Assembly: GCA_900548905.1 (NCBI GenBank)
Contig: URMK01000002.1
Coordinates: 62,001-126,000 of the forward strand
Length of the DNA: 64,000 bases
DNA from: an uncultured Lachnospiraceae bacterium
Lineage (GTDB): Bacteria; Bacillota; Clostridia; Lachnospirales; Lachnospiraceae
Direction of reading: 5' to 3'
The translations under genes were made by a program, and so were the position numbers. Positions 25,056 through 34,424 of the stretch are shown in pieces (positions within the stretch are counted from its first letter, which is position 1; every line of letters starts with the position of its first letter). The notes below the pieces were generated by a model. It saw only the letters and a list, made by a program, of their open reading frames with translations, searched no databases and was not told the origin of the DNA.

Positions 25056-27938
25056 TTGTTTGAGAGATTCAGAGATAATTTTGTCAACTTCATAAATTCC
25101 AGGCTGATCGTACTCACTCTCGTTGTTCTTCTTATGGGCGGCGTCCTGATTCACAGGGTTTTTGTCCTGCAGATCGTCAACGGAGAAAATTATCTGAATG
25201 AATTTTCCCTGAAGATCAAGAAGGAACGTTCCATTTCCAGTTCCAGGGGAAAGATTTTTGACAGGAACGGAAAGCTGCTTGCTTATAATGATCTGGCTTA
25301 TTCCGTAACGATAGAAGATGTGTATGAATCAAACAAAAATAAAAACAAGAATCTGAACGCCACCCTGCTGGAAACCATTCATATTATTGAAAGCAACGGT
25401 GACAGTGTTATCAGTGATTTTAATATCTACCTGGATAAAAACGGGGAATATGCCTTCAGTGTATCGGATACAAAGCTATTGCGTTTTCTGGCGGATGTCT
25501 ATGGATATGCCTCCATCGATGACCTGAAAGAAAAAGAAAAAAACGCAACGCCCCAGGATGTGATCGACTCCATGGCGAAAACCTATGAGATCGGGGAAAG
25601 AACGGATCCTGATGACAAGGAAACTTTTGTCCCCGGCAAAGGGTATACGAAAGCGGAAGTCCTTAAGCTGATTACGATCCGCTATGCCATGAAAGCAAAC
25701 AGCTTTCAGAAATACATACCCACAACCATAGCTACGGACGTAAGTGAAAAAACGGTAGCCGCCATTAAAGAAAACAACGAGGAACTTCTTGGGATCGATA
25801 TTGCGGAGGATACCATAAGGCGCTATATAAACGGAACTTATTTTTCCCATATCATCGGCTATACCGGAAAAATTTCCTCAGAGGAACTCAAGAGCCTGAA
25901 TGAGGAAACCAACCGGGGGGATGAGGAACCGGAGCGCTATGAGATGAACGATACGGTAGGTAAATCCGGAATCGAGAAGGTTATGGAAACCTATCTCCAG
26001 GGAGAAAAGGGCAGTGAAACCATCTATGTGGATAACCTGGGTAAAGAAATCGATTCGGAGGGCCGGGTGGATCCGGTTGCCGGAAACGATGTATATCTCA
26101 CACTGGATGCCGATTTGCAGGAAGCGGTTTATAATATTCTGGAACGGAGTATTGCCGGCCTGCTTCTGGATAAGATAGAGAATATTAAAGAATTTAAGCT
26201 GGGGCCTAATCAAAAAGCCTCTACAATCAAAATTCCTATCGACGATGTTTATTTCGCTTTGTTTAATAACAATGTAATCAGCCTGGAGCATCTGTCCGCC
26301 GGTGAAGCGGGTGAAAATGAACGCGCGGTTCAGCAGGCTTTTCTACGGAAAAAAGAACAGGTTTGGAACTGGATTACCGAAGAACTTTATAACGGCAGAA
26401 CCCCTTATAACCAGCTGTCTGAGGAATACCAGAGTTATGAAAGCTACATTGTGACCAATCTTCTGATTAACGATACCAAAGTGCTATCGGTAGACAGCAA
26501 AGATGAAACCTATAAGGCCTGGTCGGAAGAAGAGAGTATTTCCTTAAGTGAATTTCTGGAATATGCCATCTCCCGGAACTGGGTGGATGTGAGCAGGCTG
26601 GATATGGATACCCAGTATGCGGATTCCTCGGAAGTATTCGACAGGCTTGTGGAATATATCAGCCTGGAACTTGACAAAACGGCATTTCATAAGAAGCTGT
26701 ATAAATATATGATCCGTGATAATTCCATCAATGGCAGGCAGATATGTCTGGTGCTTCTGGAACAGGGGCTTGTATCTGTTTCCGAAGAGGAGAAGGCGGG
26801 CCTGGAAAACGGCAGCGTCTCCGCCTATTCCTTTATGCGCAGCCTGATTGAAAACCTTCAGATTACACCTGCACAGCTGGCTCTGGATCCTTTTTCCGGA
26901 TCCTGTGTTATCGTAGATCCGAATACCGGAGAAGTGCTGGCGCTTGTCAGCTATCCGAGTTATGACAATAATAAGCTGGCCAACGGCATTGATGCCGATT
27001 ATTACGCCAGCCTGCAGAACGATTTGTCCCTGCCCCTGTGGGATTATGCCACACAGATGCGCAGTGCCCCCGGATCCACCTACAAAATGGTGGTTGCTTC
27101 AGCCGCCCTGATGGAAGGGATCGTTGATACCAGAAGTACGGTGGACTGTGTGGGAAGCTTTACCCGTTATTCCGATGCTGTTTTCAGGTGCTGGAATATC
27201 TACGGCCATGGGAATCTGAATGTATCCCAGGCCCTGACCCATTCCTGTAACTATTTCTTCTATGAAATGGGCTACCGGTTCGGCCTTTCCGGAGATTCGG
27301 ACAGCGGCACTAATTTTGAACTCGCCAATAACCGGATGCGGGAATATGCGGATCTTTATGGACTGACGGAAAAATCAGGAATAGAAATCGAAGAATCCAC
27401 CCCGCAGTTTTCCATGGTAAACCCGTCCCAGTCGGCAATCGGGCAGGGGGAGCATAACTATACAACAGTAGGGCTAGCCAGATATGTGGCAACCGTGGCA
27501 AACAGCGGTACCTGTTATAATTTAAGCCTGCTGGACCGTGTAACCGACCGCAATGGAAACCTTTTGGAGGATTTTACTCCTGAGGTCCGTAATACCATAG
27601 AAATGCCAACCGCATACTGGGATGCTATTCACAGCGGGATGAGAGGCGTCGTGGAAAACAAAAAGTATTTTGCCGATGCAGGCGTATTTGCCGCAGGTAA
27701 GACAGGTACGGCAGATGAAAATAAGCTGCGCCCCGCCCATGCCCTTTTCGTGGGTTATGCGCCTTATAACAACCCGGAAATAGCCATTGCAACCAGAATC
27801 GGTAACGGATATGCTTCCGACTATGCTGCACAGATATCCTGTAAGGTAATGCAGTATTATTTCAATCCGGACAATGAGGAAGAAATCCTGGGCGGTACGG
27901 CCAGCCATCTGGAAGCTGTTACCAATACCGGAGATTAA
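25056..27938 (+). CDS. mrdA: penicillin-binding protein 2, elongasome transpeptidase
   Basis: This 960-residue class B PBP has a membrane anchor at about 22-42 and a dimerisation domain. The transpeptidase has STYK near residue 674, SCN in THSCNYFF, and KTG in AAGKTGTADE near 882. It crosslinks the wall during lateral growth with RodA. It is about 300 residues longer than E. coli PBP2; the extra sequence lies around residues 370-620, between the two domains, as in other clostridial PBP2 proteins. The TTG start directly follows the mreD stop and has AAGGAG upstream. Confidence 0.92.
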   Translation: MFERFRDNFVNFINSRLIVLTLVVLLMGGVLIHRVFVLQIVNGENYLNEFSLKIKKERSISSSRGKIFDRNGKLLAYNDLAYSVTIEDVYESNKNKNKNLNATLLETIHIIESNGDSVISDFNIYLDKNGEYAFSVSDTKLLRFLADVYGYASIDDLKEKEKNATPQDVIDSMAKTYEIGERTDPDDKETFVPGKGYTKAEVLKLITIRYAMKANSFQKYIPTTIATDVSEKTVAAIKENNEELLGIDIAEDTIRRYINGTYFSHIIGYTGKISSEELKSLNEETNRGDEEPERYEMNDTVGKSGIEKVMETYLQGEKGSETIYVDNLGKEIDSEGRVDPVAGNDVYLTLDADLQEAVYNILERSIAGLLLDKIENIKEFKLGPNQKASTIKIPIDDVYFALFNNNVISLEHLSAGEAGENERAVQQAFLRKKEQVWNWITEELYNGRTPYNQLSEEYQSYESYIVTNLLINDTKVLSVDSKDETYKAWSEEESISLSEFLEYAISRNWVDVSRLDMDTQYADSSEVFDRLVEYISLELDKTAFHKKLYKYMIRDNSINGRQICLVLLEQGLVSVSEEEKAGLENGSVSAYSFMRSLIENLQITPAQLALDPFSGSCVIVDPNTGEVLALVSYPSYDNNKLANGIDADYYASLQNDLSLPLWDYATQMRSAPGSTYKMVVASAALMEGIVDTRSTVDCVGSFTRYSDAVFRCWNIYGHGNLNVSQALTHSCNYFFYEMGYRFGLSGDSDSGTNFELANNRMREYADLYGLTEKSGIEIEESTPQFSMVNPSQSAIGQGEHNYTTVGLARYVATVANSGTCYNLSLLDRVTDRNGNLLEDFTPEVRNTIEMPTAYWDAIHSGMRGVVENKKYFADAGVFAAGKTGTADENKLRPAHALFVGYAPYNNPEIAIATRIGNGYASDYAAQISCKVMQYYFNPDNEEEILGGTASHLEAVTNTGD

Positions 27939-27984
27939 CGGATTCCGTCAGGAATTGTCAGATGATATCGGGACAGGAGCAGAT

Positions 27985-28668
27985 ATGAGAAATGCGGTAA
28001 TTGTAAAAAGTTTCCGGAACGGGATTGCCCTGTATCTGGACGGCAATATGGAATTCGAACAGCTGCTGGAAGAAGTGGCGGACAAGTTTAAAGAATCGAA
28101 AGAATTCTTCAGGGATGCCACTGTGGCGGTTTCTTTTGAAGGGCGGGATTTATCCTTTGAGGAGGAGGACCGCCTGATAGAAGCCGTCCGGGTGAATTCC
28201 CATTTGAATATAACCTGTATTGTTGGTGAGGATGAAGAGAAAAGCCGTATTTACGGCAAAGCTCTGGAAGACTACCGGCGAAAAAGGGAAGAAGAGGAGT
28301 CCGTGGGACAATTCTACCGGGGAACCCTGCGCAAGGGGCAGATCCTGGAAACGGAATCCAGCATTATTGTGCTGGGGGATGTTAATCCCGGTTCCAGTGT
28401 GATTGCAGCCGGAGATATCGTTGTGCTGGGAAGCCTGCGGGGAAATGCTTACGCAGGCGGAAACGGCCGTCCCGGACATTATGTGGCAGCGCTTGAAATG
28501 GCCCCGCAAAAAATTAAAATCGGGGATTTCAAATATATTACCAATGAAAAACAACGGATGACACGCTCTGCGGGCCATCCGCCTAAAATACAGCCGCAGA
28601 CGGCTTATGTGGAAAAAGAACGCATAGTCCTGAAACCGATTACGAATGAATTACTGAACGTTCAGTAA
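27985..28668 (+). CDS. minC: septum-site-determining protein MinC
   Basis: MinC inhibits FtsZ ring assembly away from mid-cell. The 227-residue protein has an N-terminal domain (MRNAVIVKSFRNGIALYLDG...) and a C-terminal beta-helix starting near ETESSIIVLGDVNPGSSVIAAGDI, with GSLRGNAYAGG typical of the MinD-binding face. ATG 27985, with AGGAG before it, is used; the frame is open upstream into the PBP2 gene. It starts 46 bp after PBP2. Confidence 0.9.
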   Translation: MRNAVIVKSFRNGIALYLDGNMEFEQLLEEVADKFKESKEFFRDATVAVSFEGRDLSFEEEDRLIEAVRVNSHLNITCIVGEDEEKSRIYGKALEDYRRKREEEESVGQFYRGTLRKGQILETESSIIVLGDVNPGSSVIAAGDIVVLGSLRGNAYAGGNGRPGHYVAALEMAPQKIKIGDFKYITNEKQRMTRSAGHPPKIQPQTAYVEKERIVLKPITNELLNVQ

Positions 28669-28716
28669 GTTCCAGGAGCGCTCAGGGGACAAATATTTCT
28701 AACCGGAGGTATTTGC

Positions 28717-29526
28717 ATGAGTGAAGTAATTGTAGTTACATCAGGAAAAGGCGGTGTGGGGAAAACAACCACATCTGCAAATGTGGGCACAGGTCTCGCC
28801 GCCATGGGGAAGAAGGTTGTCTTAATCGATACCGATATAGGCCTTCGCAACCTGGATGTGGTTATGGGACTGGAAAACCGGATTGTATATAATCTGGTGG
28901 ATGTGGTGGAAGGAAACTGCAGGGTGAAGCAGGCCCTGATTAAAGACAAAAGATACAGCAGCCTGTATTTGCTCCCTTCCGCACAGACAAGGGATAAAAC
29001 AGCCGTAAATGAAAGCCAGATGATCAAATTAATCGATCATCTTAAGGATCAGTTTGATTATATTATATTGGACTGTCCTGCAGGCATTGAACAGGGGTTC
29101 AAGAACGCCATTGCCGGAGCGGATCATGCTCTGGTGGTAACTACCCCGGAGGTTTCGGCCATCCGCGACGCAGACCGCATTGTAGGGCTGCTGGAAGCAC
29201 ATGAATTCAGTCAGATTGAACTGGTCATCAACCGTATGCGCTTTGATATGGTAAAACGCGGGGATATGATGACGCCGGAGGATGTGGTGGATATCCTGTC
29301 CATTCCTCTTATCGGCATAGTACCTGATGATGAGAACGTGGTTATTGCCACAAACCAGGGAGAGCCTCTTGTAGGGAATAATACGCTGGCGGGACAAGCT
29401 TATCAGAATATCTGCCTCAGAGTCCTGGGAAAGGAAGTGCCATTCCTGGATCTGGAACATCCGGTCTCCTTGTGGGCAAGGTTTACCGGAATATTTCATA
29501 AGAGTCAGGAGGGGCGGATATCATGA
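28717..29526 (+). CDS. minD: septum-site-determining ATPase MinD
   Basis: This 269-residue ParA/MinD-type ATPase has the deviant Walker A SGKGGVGKTTTSAN (about 8-21), DTDIGLRNLDVVMGLE and YIILDCPAGIEQGF. The amphipathic membrane-targeting helix is at the extreme C-terminus (WARFTGIFHK). MinD recruits MinC to the membrane and cycles with MinE. CGGAGG lies just before the ATG. The stop overlaps the minE start by four bases. Confidence 0.95.
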   Translation: MSEVIVVTSGKGGVGKTTTSANVGTGLAAMGKKVVLIDTDIGLRNLDVVMGLENRIVYNLVDVVEGNCRVKQALIKDKRYSSLYLLPSAQTRDKTAVNESQMIKLIDHLKDQFDYIILDCPAGIEQGFKNAIAGADHALVVTTPEVSAIRDADRIVGLLEAHEFSQIELVINRMRFDMVKRGDMMTPEDVVDILSIPLIGIVPDDENVVIATNQGEPLVGNNTLAGQAYQNICLRVLGKEVPFLDLEHPVSLWARFTGIFHKSQEGRIS

Positions 29527-29786
29527 GATTACCAAATTTATTCAAAAAGAAAACTTCCAGGGAAATTGCCAAAGACAGACTGAAAATACTGCTGATTTCC
29601 GATCGGGCGGGCTGTTCGCCTGAAATGCTTGAAATGATCAAGCAGGACATTGCAAAAGTCATATCCAAATACATGAAGATTGATACAAACAATATGGAGA
29701 TACAGATCAGCAAATCCACGGCACGGGGAAGAGGTAAAAACCCTACCCTGTACGCGGATATCCCCATTCTGGACCTTCATAATTAG
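29523..29786 (+). CDS. minE: cell division topological specificity factor MinE
   Basis: This 87-residue protein has an N-terminal amphipathic segment (MRLPNLFKKKTSREIAKDRLKILLISDR), followed by the topological-specificity domain (EMLEMIKQDIAKVISKYMKID). MinE stimulates MinD ATPase and drives pole-to-pole oscillation, so this organism carries the full oscillating MinCDE set rather than a MinJ/DivIVA system alone. It overlaps minD. Confidence 0.93.
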   Translation: MRLPNLFKKKTSREIAKDRLKILLISDRAGCSPEMLEMIKQDIAKVISKYMKIDTNNMEIQISKSTARGRGKNPTLYADIPILDLHN

Positions 29787-29873
29787 TTTTTACATGCGTT
29801 GCCGCCAAGAGCGTTAAACGGCTCCGGGCGGAAAGTGCTTACACGCAGACTGCTGCCGCAGTTGGAGGAAAGA

Positions 29874-30986
29874 ATGCTGAAAAGATACAAATTAAGGAAT
29901 TACGACTTCAAGCTGGTTCTGCTGGTTCTTGCCATATCCGTTATCGGTATTATGGCGGTGGGCAGTGCGAAGGAATCTCTGCAGGAAAGGCAGATCGCCG
30001 GTGTTGCAATGGGAATGGTCATTATGATTATCATATCATTGATCGACTATTCCCAGCTTCTCAGGCTTTACTGGTTTTATTATATTTTTTCCATCGGTAT
30101 GCTGATCGCTGTTTTAATCTGGGGAGAAAAGGTAAACGGGGCAACAAGATGGATTAATATTCCCCACCTGTTTCAGTTCCAACCGTCAGAAATTGCAAAA
30201 ATATTATTGATTTTATTCTATGCACAGTTTATTATGAAGTATAAGGAGAAGTTGAACACATTCAAAATACTTATCCTGTGTGTGGGATTGATGCTGCCGG
30301 CTGTAATTCTTGTATACAAAGAGCCGAACCTGTCCACCACGATTCTGTATTGCATTCTTTTCTGCGTGCTGATATTTGTGGGCGGTTTGAATTACAAGAT
30401 TATAGGAGGCGTTTTAGCTGTAATTGTTCCGTCTCTGGCGGTTGCTTTTTATTTGGTAATGCAGCCGGGACAGCAGCTGATTAAGAATTATCAGCTGACC
30501 CGTATCCTGGCATGGCTTAATCCGGAAAAATATGCGGATGCCGAGGCTTATCAGCAGCTCAATTCAGTGATGGCGATTGGTTCAGGCCAATTATGGGGGA
30601 AAGGCCTGAATAATAATGTAATAGCATCAGTAAAGAATGGCAATTTCATTTCAGAACCGGAGACGGATTTCATATTTGCCGTAATCGGGGAGGAAATGGG
30701 GTTTGTGGGTTCCTGTGCGGTAATTGTGCTGTTGATGCTCATTGCTCTTGAGTGCATTTCCATTGCAAGAACTGCAAAAGATACTTCCGGAATGATTATC
30801 GCTGCCGGAATGGCCGCTGTAATAGGCTTCCAGAGCTTTATGAACATAGCGGTAACCACAATGATTATGCCTAATACAGGGATCCCGCTGCCGTTTGTAA
30901 GCAATGGCCTGACTTCCCTTGTCAGCCTGTTTATCGGTATGGGATTTGTACTGAATGTGCGATTGCAGAGAAAAAATTTATACTAG
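29874..30986 (+). CDS. rodA: SEDS peptidoglycan polymerase RodA
   Basis: This 370-residue, ten-helix SEDS glycosyltransferase polymerises lipid II together with PBP2, encoded upstream. Visible hallmarks are INGATRWI-like VNGATRWINIP, FQPSEIAKILLI, KEPNLSTTILY (with the catalytic Asp position occupied by Asn-Leu-Ser in this reading) and the C-terminal GIPLPFVSNGLTSLVS. ATG 29874, with GGAGGA upstream, is preferred to an open frame reaching back to 29799. Its place after mre, PBP2 and min argues for RodA rather than FtsW. Confidence 0.88.
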   Translation: MLKRYKLRNYDFKLVLLVLAISVIGIMAVGSAKESLQERQIAGVAMGMVIMIIISLIDYSQLLRLYWFYYIFSIGMLIAVLIWGEKVNGATRWINIPHLFQFQPSEIAKILLILFYAQFIMKYKEKLNTFKILILCVGLMLPAVILVYKEPNLSTTILYCILFCVLIFVGGLNYKIIGGVLAVIVPSLAVAFYLVMQPGQQLIKNYQLTRILAWLNPEKYADAEAYQQLNSVMAIGSGQLWGKGLNNNVIASVKNGNFISEPETDFIFAVIGEEMGFVGSCAVIVLLMLIALECISIARTAKDTSGMIIAAGMAAVIGFQSFMNIAVTTMIMPNTGIPLPFVSNGLTSLVSLFIGMGFVLNVRLQRKNLY

Positions 30987-31003
30987 TATAGGAGAAGGTT
31001 GCT

Positions 31004-31399
31004 ATGAATATTGCATTGATTGCGCATGACGCAAAGAAGAAGCTGATGCAGAATTTTTGTATCGCTTACAGAGGAATTTTAACCAAAAACGTACTTTTTG
31101 CCACTGGTACGACAGGAAGGCTGATAGAAGAGGTGACTAACCTGAATGTCCACAAATTCCTGGCCGGGCATCTGGGAGGCGAGCAGCAGATAGGTGCCCA
31201 GATTGAGCATAATCAGATCGATTTGGTCATTTTCCTGCGGGACCCGCTTACCCCTAAGTCTCACGAACCGGATGTCAATAATGTGGTTCGTCTGTGCGAT
31301 ATCCATAATATTCCATTGGCGACCAATCTTGCGACAGCTGAACTGTTAATCAAATCACTTGACAGAGGGGATTTGGAATGGCGTGAAATGTACAAATAA
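31004..31399 (+). CDS. mgsA: methylglyoxal synthase
   Basis: This 131-residue enzyme converts dihydroxyacetone phosphate to methylglyoxal and phosphate, a bypass used under phosphate limitation or sugar excess. The phosphate site FATGTTGRLIEE, GGEQQIGAQI and FLRDPLTPKSHEPDV are clear. Its presence after rodA is a common clostridial arrangement. It overlaps the next gene by 17 bp. Confidence 0.94.
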   Translation: MNIALIAHDAKKKLMQNFCIAYRGILTKNVLFATGTTGRLIEEVTNLNVHKFLAGHLGGEQQIGAQIEHNQIDLVIFLRDPLTPKSHEPDVNNVVRLCDIHNIPLATNLATAELLIKSLDRGDLEWREMYK

Positions 31400-32390
31400 G
31401 CAAAAACTTAGAATTCGTTCCAAGGCTGCGGCTGTCTGCCTGATCGTTACCCTGTCGGCAGGAGCCCTGACCGGCTGCGGAAAAGAGGAACTGCCCTTTG
31501 CTTACGATCCGGATTATGAAGTATCCAGTTATCGTGTGGTCAACGAAGTGTCCAGTGTTGTGGCAGACTCCTTTGCCGATGATCTCTGTGTGGTAACGGA
31601 AGATGTGGGGACAGAAGTTGATACGGTGGATATGTCGGAGGCTACGGCCGCCGGGCTTTTTGATCTTAACAAGAATAACGTAATGTATGCCAAGAATGTC
31701 CACGAACGGCTTCAGCCGGCCAGTCTTACCAAAATCATGACGGCTCTGGTCGCTCTTAAATACGGAAATCCGGATGATATGATTACGGTTACCGATGAGG
31801 CCAACATAACAGAGTCCGGAGCCGTGCTGTGCGGCTTAAAAACGGGTGATCAGCTTACGCTGAACCAGGCGCTGCATGCGCTTCTTATCCATTCCGCCAA
31901 TGATGCGGCAGCGGCGATAGCGGTCCATATCGGCGGGAGCATAGAAGGCTTTGCTGAAATGATGAATAAAGAAGCTGTTGCTATAGGCGCCACGAACAGC
32001 CATTTTGTAAATCCTCACGGGCTGACTGCGGACAACCATTACGTAACGGCTTATGATCTCTATTTAATATTTAACGAGGCTTTAAAAAAAGATTTGATTA
32101 ATGAAATCATTCATATGACAAGCTATGAGACGGTATATATGGATAAAGACGGGAATTCCAAATCCATGTCCCTGAAAACGACGAACCAGTATCTGAACGG
32201 CAATTACAAAGCTCCGGAGCAGGTTACCATTATCGGCGGAAAAACCGGTACGACCAGTGCAGCCGGTAACTGCCTGATTCTGCTCAGTAAAGATACCTCC
32301 GGCAGTCCCTATATTTCCGTAATTCTGCGTTCCAAAGAGAAACAAATCCTCTATACGGAGATGACGGAGCTTTTGAATGTTATTCATTAA
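31383..32390 (+). CDS. lipoprotein D-alanyl-D-alanine carboxypeptidase
   Basis: In this S11-family DD-carboxypeptidase of about 335 residues, the SxxK motif is SLTK (near 114), SxN is SAN in HSANDAAAAIAV (near 170), and KTG is in GGKTGTTSAAGN (near 287). The N-terminus is a lipoprotein signal, LIVTLSAGALTGC, so the enzyme should be lipid-anchored rather than held by a C-terminal helix, which is absent. GTG 31383 is chosen because it gives a normal signal peptide; TTG 31359 is an alternative. It overlaps mgsA. Confidence 0.85.
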   Translation: MKCTNKQKLRIRSKAAAVCLIVTLSAGALTGCGKEELPFAYDPDYEVSSYRVVNEVSSVVADSFADDLCVVTEDVGTEVDTVDMSEATAAGLFDLNKNNVMYAKNVHERLQPASLTKIMTALVALKYGNPDDMITVTDEANITESGAVLCGLKTGDQLTLNQALHALLIHSANDAAAAIAVHIGGSIEGFAEMMNKEAVAIGATNSHFVNPHGLTADNHYVTAYDLYLIFNEALKKDLINEIIHMTSYETVYMDKDGNSKSMSLKTTNQYLNGNYKAPEQVTIIGGKTGTTSAAGNCLILLSKDTSGSPYISVILRSKEKQILYTEMTELLNVIH

Positions 32391-32479
32391 AAAGGTTGTT
32401 TTTTAAACAGATATCAACTATAATAATATCATATCTAAAAGGCGCTTATAAACGCCAATTTACTTTAGGAGGGATTACA

Positions 32480-32899
32480 ATGGTTCAGTTAATCGTAGGC
32501 AAGAAGGGGAAAGGCAAGACAAAACAATTATTGGATAAAGTAAACACCGAAGTAAAAGAAGTCTCCGGAAATATTGTCTATTTGGACAAAAGTTCGAAGC
32601 ATATGTATGAACTGAATAACAAAGTCAGGCTGATTGATGTAAGCGAATTCATGGTTGAAAACAGTTCGGAATTTTTAGGTTTTATCTGTGGTATTGTTTC
32701 TCAGGATAGAGATCTTGAGAAAATGTATTTGGACAGCTTCCTGAAGATTGCTCATATGGATGATTGTGATATCCTTCCTGTTATCACTAAATTGGAAAAA
32801 ATCAGCGAAATGTTCGTGGTTGATTTCATCCTAAGCATTTCCCTTGATGAACAAGAATTGCCGGAAAGCTTGAAATCGAAGATTATTGTATCTCTTTAA
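32480..32899 (+). CDS. small P-loop protein, function unknown
   Basis: This 139-residue protein starts with a Walker-A-like motif VGKKGKGKTKQLLD (residues 6-19). It goes on with a short strand, NIVYLDKSSKHMYELN, and ends in an acidic helical region. No clear Walker B partner was seen, and the protein is too short for a full AAA or RecA-fold motor. Homologues in Lachnospiraceae are sometimes labelled twitching motility PilT, which this sequence does not justify. AGGAGGG lies before ATG 32480, and a terminator follows directly. Confidence 0.65.
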   Translation: MVQLIVGKKGKGKTKQLLDKVNTEVKEVSGNIVYLDKSSKHMYELNNKVRLIDVSEFMVENSSEFLGFICGIVSQDRDLEKMYLDSFLKIAHMDDCDILPVITKLEKISEMFVVDFILSISLDEQELPESLKSKIIVSL

Positions 32900-32913
32900 A
32901 AATAAAGGAAAAG

Positions 32914-32940
32914 AGCCTCGGATGCTTTCCGGGGCTTTTT
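32914..32940 (+). terminator. intrinsic terminator after the P-loop protein gene
   Basis: An 8-bp stem (32914-32921 with 32929-32936, one G-U pair) with a 7-nt loop is followed by TTTTT to 32940. Confidence 0.8.
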
Positions 32941-33001
32941 AATGCATTGGACGGAAAAAAATCGCATCATTTTCATCGTTTTTTACCCGGAGGTATGTAG
33001 A

Positions 33002-34402
33002 TTGGCTGGCAGAGAAAACGGTTCTTCCAATAGAAAAATCAGACAATACAGAAGACCGCTGAATATTAATCTTGGGATTATTATTTTTAGTGTCATTTTC
33101 GTATATGTGGTTATCTGTGTTTTTCTATATTTTACACAAAAGCATATAATGGGATACGAAGTGAAAAATGGTTCTCTTTCCATAGGGAATGTTTACCAGG
33201 GAATTGCACTGCGTGATGAAACTATAGTTACAAGCGATGACTCCGGTTATATTAATTACTATGCCCGGGAAGGAGAACGGGTTGGATCCGGGAAGCTGGT
33301 GTGCAGCATCGATGAGAGCGGGCAGCTGAAGGAGATGTTCGATGCCGGAAAAGCGGAAGATACCCAGCTGTCGGACAGTAATCTGTCAGACATCAAAAGT
33401 GAGATCACAGGGTATATGGGCGGTTTCGACAAGAAACAGTTCTCCGGTGTGTATGATTTCAAATATTCTCTTGAGGGTACGGCTCTGAAGCTGGCTAATA
33501 TCAATGTGCTTCAGGATTTACAGGCACTGAACGGTTCGGGGACATCTCTGATATCCCTGTGCAGCGCTCCGGTTTCCGGAATCGTGGTTTATTCCACAGA
33601 CGGTTATGAAAGCCTTACGGCGGACCAGATTACCCAGGATATGTACGAAAAGGAAAATTATACGAAGAAACAGCTGATTAACAATGAACTGGTGGCTTCC
33701 GGTGATACCCTGTATAAACTTGCTACGGATGAGAACTGGTCCATTGTCATCCAGTCCGACCCTGAAAGGGCACAGGAACTGCTGGAAGAGGAATATGTGC
33801 AGGTACGCTTCCTGAAAAACCAGTGTACTTCCTGGGCGAAAGTAAATGTACTTAATAATGAAGACGGAAATACATACGTTAAGCTGGATTTTAACAATTC
33901 CATGATATCCTTCTGCACGGACCGCTACATTGACATTGAACTTGTCACTAAGGATGAGCAGGGACTGAAGGTGCCGAATTCCGCCATTGCGGAAAAAGAA
34001 TTTTTCCTGGTACCTAAGGAATATGTCACGAAAGGGAACAGCAGCGAAAACGGTGTTCTCAAGGAAACGTATACGGAAAATGGTGAGGCTACCACGGAAT
34101 TTATCGCCACCTCTATCTATTTTGAGACGGAGGACGATTATTATATTGACAATTCCGTTCTGGAATTGGGAAACAACCTGGTCAAGCCGGATTCCACGGA
34201 TAAGTATACCATATCCCGGAGCGCCACTCTCATTGGTGTGTATAATATAAACAAGGGTTATGCGGATTTTAAGGAAATCCAGATTCTTTCCCAAAATGAT
34301 GAGTATGCGATTATTAAATCCAACACGTCTTACGGTTTAAGCGCTTTTGATCGTATTGTTCTGGATGCGGAAACCGTAACCGGAAACGAATTTATTGATT
34401 GA
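33002..34402 (+). CDS. HlyD-like membrane protein of the YggS-SepF cluster
   Basis: In this ~466-residue protein, a basic N-terminus and one membrane segment (about 22-45) are followed by a large extracytoplasmic part. A lipoyl/barrel-sandwich-like segment is visible (GYINYYAREGERVGSGKLVCSI). A second such half (SAPVSGIVVYSTDGYE) and further beta-rich domains resemble HlyD-type adaptors. No transporter gene is adjacent, so an export role is not shown. TTG 33002 is taken as the start because GGAGG at 32989-32993 is spaced for it. It sits directly upstream of yggS and sepF. Confidence 0.7.
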   Translation: MAGRENGSSNRKIRQYRRPLNINLGIIIFSVIFVYVVICVFLYFTQKHIMGYEVKNGSLSIGNVYQGIALRDETIVTSDDSGYINYYAREGERVGSGKLVCSIDESGQLKEMFDAGKAEDTQLSDSNLSDIKSEITGYMGGFDKKQFSGVYDFKYSLEGTALKLANINVLQDLQALNGSGTSLISLCSAPVSGIVVYSTDGYESLTADQITQDMYEKENYTKKQLINNELVASGDTLYKLATDENWSIVIQSDPERAQELLEEEYVQVRFLKNQCTSWAKVNVLNNEDGNTYVKLDFNNSMISFCTDRYIDIELVTKDEQGLKVPNSAIAEKEFFLVPKEYVTKGNSSENGVLKETYTENGEATTEFIATSIYFETEDDYYIDNSVLELGNNLVKPDSTDKYTISRSATLIGVYNINKGYADFKEIQILSQNDEYAIIKSNTSYGLSAFDRIVLDAETVTGNEFID

Positions 34403-34424
34403 CCTCATCCAAAAGGAGATAGAC

